Shown here piece by piece: positions 62,674 to 64,000 of a DNA stretch of 64,000 nucleotides (position 1 is the stretch's first letter; each line of letters starts with the position of its first letter). The position numbers and the translations under genes are program-made. The stretch lies in the NCBI RefSeq assembly GCF_947501665.1, contig NZ_CANMWS010000027.1, forward strand, positions 17,518 to 81,517, read 5' to 3'. The notes beneath the pieces were generated by a model. It saw only the letters and a list, made by a program, of their open reading frames with translations. It was not told the origin of the DNA and searched no databases. The stretch comes from an uncultured Shewanella sp. (lineage in GTDB: Bacteria > Pseudomonadota > Gammaproteobacteria > Enterobacterales > Shewanellaceae).

Positions 62674-63234
62674 ATGTGTCCTGAATTAATGACTGAGCGT
62701 TTATTCATAAGGGCTTTTTCTGAAAATGATCTATTGATCTTTAGCCAATATCGAGCCATGCCAGAAGTCGCGAAGTATCAAAGTTGGAGTGAAGATTATT
62801 GTTTAGCGGATGCACAAGCTTTATTAGCGAGAACGGATTATGCGTCTTTTGGGCAAGAAGCGCATTGGTATCAATTAGCGATAGTGGACAAAGCGTCTCA
62901 TGGATTGATGGGAGATTTGGCATTACATTTTATTGATACTCAACAAGTTGAGATAGGATTTACGATAGCGCCTCAGTTTCAAGGTAAAGGGATCGCTTAT
63001 GAAGCGGTAAAGGCATTATTGTTTTATCTATTTAATACCTTGAATAAACATCGAGTAATAGCCATAACGGATCCTCAAAATAGTGCATCATGCCAATTCG
63101 TTGAGAAACTTCATTTTAGACGAGAAGCCCACTTCATTAAGAATATTTTCTTTAAAGGCGCGTGGGGAGATGAGTATGTTTATGCTTTGCTGAAAACTGA
63201 ATACCAAGAGCAGACTCATGGAGGTAAAGATTAA
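62674..63234 (+). CDS. GNAT-family N-acetyltransferase (RimJ/RimL-like)
   Basis: A 186-residue GNAT enzyme with N-terminal T-E-R-L-F-I-R-A-F, the A-P-Q-F-Q-G-K-G-I-A-Y-E-A coenzyme A loop and D-P-Q-N-S-A-S-C-Q-F-V-E-K-L-H-F, the RimJ/RimL-like signature. These enzymes often acetylate ribosomal proteins, antibiotics or small molecules. The start is ATG 62674 with AAGG nine bases upstream; GTG 62671 is less likely. It is followed by the DUF924 gene (gap 30 bases) with a GGAG ribosome site, probably one operon. Confidence 0.85.
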   Translation: MCPELMTERLFIRAFSENDLLIFSQYRAMPEVAKYQSWSEDYCLADAQALLARTDYASFGQEAHWYQLAIVDKASHGLMGDLALHFIDTQQVEIGFTIAPQFQGKGIAYEAVKALLFYLFNTLNKHRVIAITDPQNSASCQFVEKLHFRREAHFIKNIFFKGAWGDEYVYALLKTEYQEQTHGGKD

Positions 63235-63264
63235 GTTCAAACGAATATATCAAAAGGAGATCTT

Positions 63265-63801
63265 ATGTACCAAAAAGTATTACAATTTTGGTTTGAAGAG
63301 ATAAGACCTGATCAGTGGTGGACAAAAGATCCTTTGTTTGATCAACTGATTAAAGATACATTTTCCTCATTGCATGTTCAAGCGAACAGGGGAGAGCTTT
63401 ATGCTTGGCGGCAAACCCCTAAAGGACGATTGGCCGAAATTATTGTGCTTGATCAGTTTTCAAGAAATATGTATCGCGATAGCCCACAAGCGTTTTCATC
63501 CGACTCACTTGCCTTGGCGTTATGCCAAGAAGCGGTTACTCAAAGGGCTGATACAGCATTAACACGTGTTGAGTGTAGTTTTTTGTATATGCCAATGATG
63601 CATAGCGAATCCTTGTTAATCCATGAAATGGCGTTGCCGTTATTTAAGCGAAGAGCCGTAGAATCGAGTGTTGACTATGAATATCAACATAAGGCTATTA
63701 TTGAACAGTTTGGCCGTTATCCCCATCGCAATGCTATTTTAGGCCGAGAGTCCACAGCTGATGAAATCGCATTTCTTAAACAGCCCAATTCACACTTTTA
63801 A
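63265..63801 (+). CDS. DUF924 family protein
   Basis: A 178-residue protein whose W-F-E-E, the W-W-x-K-D-P-x-F-D segment, the G-R-L-A-E-I-I-V-L-D-Q-F-S-R-N-M-Y-R motif, and the F-x-Y-M-P-M-M-H-S-E run are typical of DUF924 (about 180 residues). It is a helical fold related to tetratricopeptide-like repeats, with unknown function. The 3' end is duplicated about 132 bp downstream (63885 on). The remaining reading frame ends normally at TAA 63799-63801. Confidence 0.85.
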   Translation: MYQKVLQFWFEEIRPDQWWTKDPLFDQLIKDTFSSLHVQANRGELYAWRQTPKGRLAEIIVLDQFSRNMYRDSPQAFSSDSLALALCQEAVTQRADTALTRVECSFLYMPMMHSESLLIHEMALPLFKRRAVESSVDYEYQHKAIIEQFGRYPHRNAILGRESTADEIAFLKQPNSHF

Positions 63802-64000
63802 GTCGGTGGTCGGTGCTAATAGAGAGGGGATGATTCTATAGGCTAAGATTTTGCAGGAGAAGTACACTTAAGTTTTAGCTATTTCACAGCTGATGAACTT
63901 GCATTGCTCAAACAATGCGATTGACACTTTTAAGTCGGTGGTCGGTGCTAATAGAGAGGGGATGATTCTATAGGCTAAGATTTTGCAGGAGAAGTACACT
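63753..64000. repeat. 132-bp tandem duplication covering the 3' end of the DUF924 gene
   Basis: Copy 1 runs from about 63753 and copy 2 from about 63885, offset 132 bases. The right part (from ACACTTTTAAG at 63792 and at 63924) is identical for at least 77 bases up to the window edge (63868 and 64000). The left part, which contains the last codons of the DUF924 gene, has diverged (for example AAATCGCATTTCTTAAACAG versus AACTTGCATTGCTCAAACAA). The array may continue past the window. Confidence 0.88.

Overview
The window reads as chromosome of an AT-rich marine gammaproteobacterium, most likely Shewanella or a close relative. This rests on gene content and order that I recognise: fadD, rnd, minE-minD-minC and ycgL in one block; uvrY-uvrC-pgsA followed by tRNA-Gly, tRNA-Cys and tRNA-Leu; a lone second EF-G gene; a DUF2999 protein; and several MITE-like repeats. 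The genus is an inference, because no rRNA or species marker is present.

Layout. 1-9 kb: a partial MobA-like nucleotidyltransferase, a DUF1097 membrane protein, xthA with a yciI-yciB pair, two small secreted orphans, a YeeZ-like epimerase, a DsbA-like oxidoreductase directly behind a MITE, an FMN glutamate-synthase-like protein, a GNAT protein and fur. 9-17 kb: EF-G 2, a hybrid sensor kinase, a berberine-bridge-type flavoenzyme and glucokinase. 17-29 kb: tsaB, an M50-like membrane protease, an exported methyltransferase-like protein bracketed by two copies of one repeat, an alpha/beta hydrolase, fadD, rnd, minEDC, ycgL and an SGNH hydrolase. 29-34 kb: a complete cyoABCDE operon for a bo3-type quinol oxidase.

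34-49.5 kb is the accessory part. It holds an OmpA-like protein, a 1561-residue lipoprotein with 15 Ig-like (BIG2) repeats, two large exported proteins of unknown family (441 and 822 residues), tRNA-Ser(UGA) with a copy of its own 3' end 88 bp downstream, and a 1512-residue lipoprotein with eight PKD-like repeats and a propeller-like C-terminal half. The four + strand surface genes look like one exported-protein locus. Their function cannot be read from sequence, and they are the best candidate here for something undescribed.

49.5-54 kb returns to core genes (uvrY, uvrC, pgsA, three tRNAs). 54-64 kb is a mosaic of small and orphan genes: a third MITE type, a zinc-ribbon membrane protein, a broken PLP-enzyme gene, a PPC/DUF296 protein, DUF2999, an alpha/beta hydrolase that has lost two of its three catalytic residues, two GNAT proteins, a second YciI-like protein, a TFIIB-type zinc-ribbon protein, a DedA protein, and a DUF924 gene whose 3' end is tandemly duplicated up to the window edge.

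Working together: CyoABCDE build a terminal oxidase with its haem O; MinCDE place the division site; UvrY is the response regulator of the BarA/UvrY (GacS/GacA) system and its gene precedes uvrC; FadD activates fatty acids. Several core genes appear to start at TTG or GTG (xthA, fadD, rnd, uvrY).
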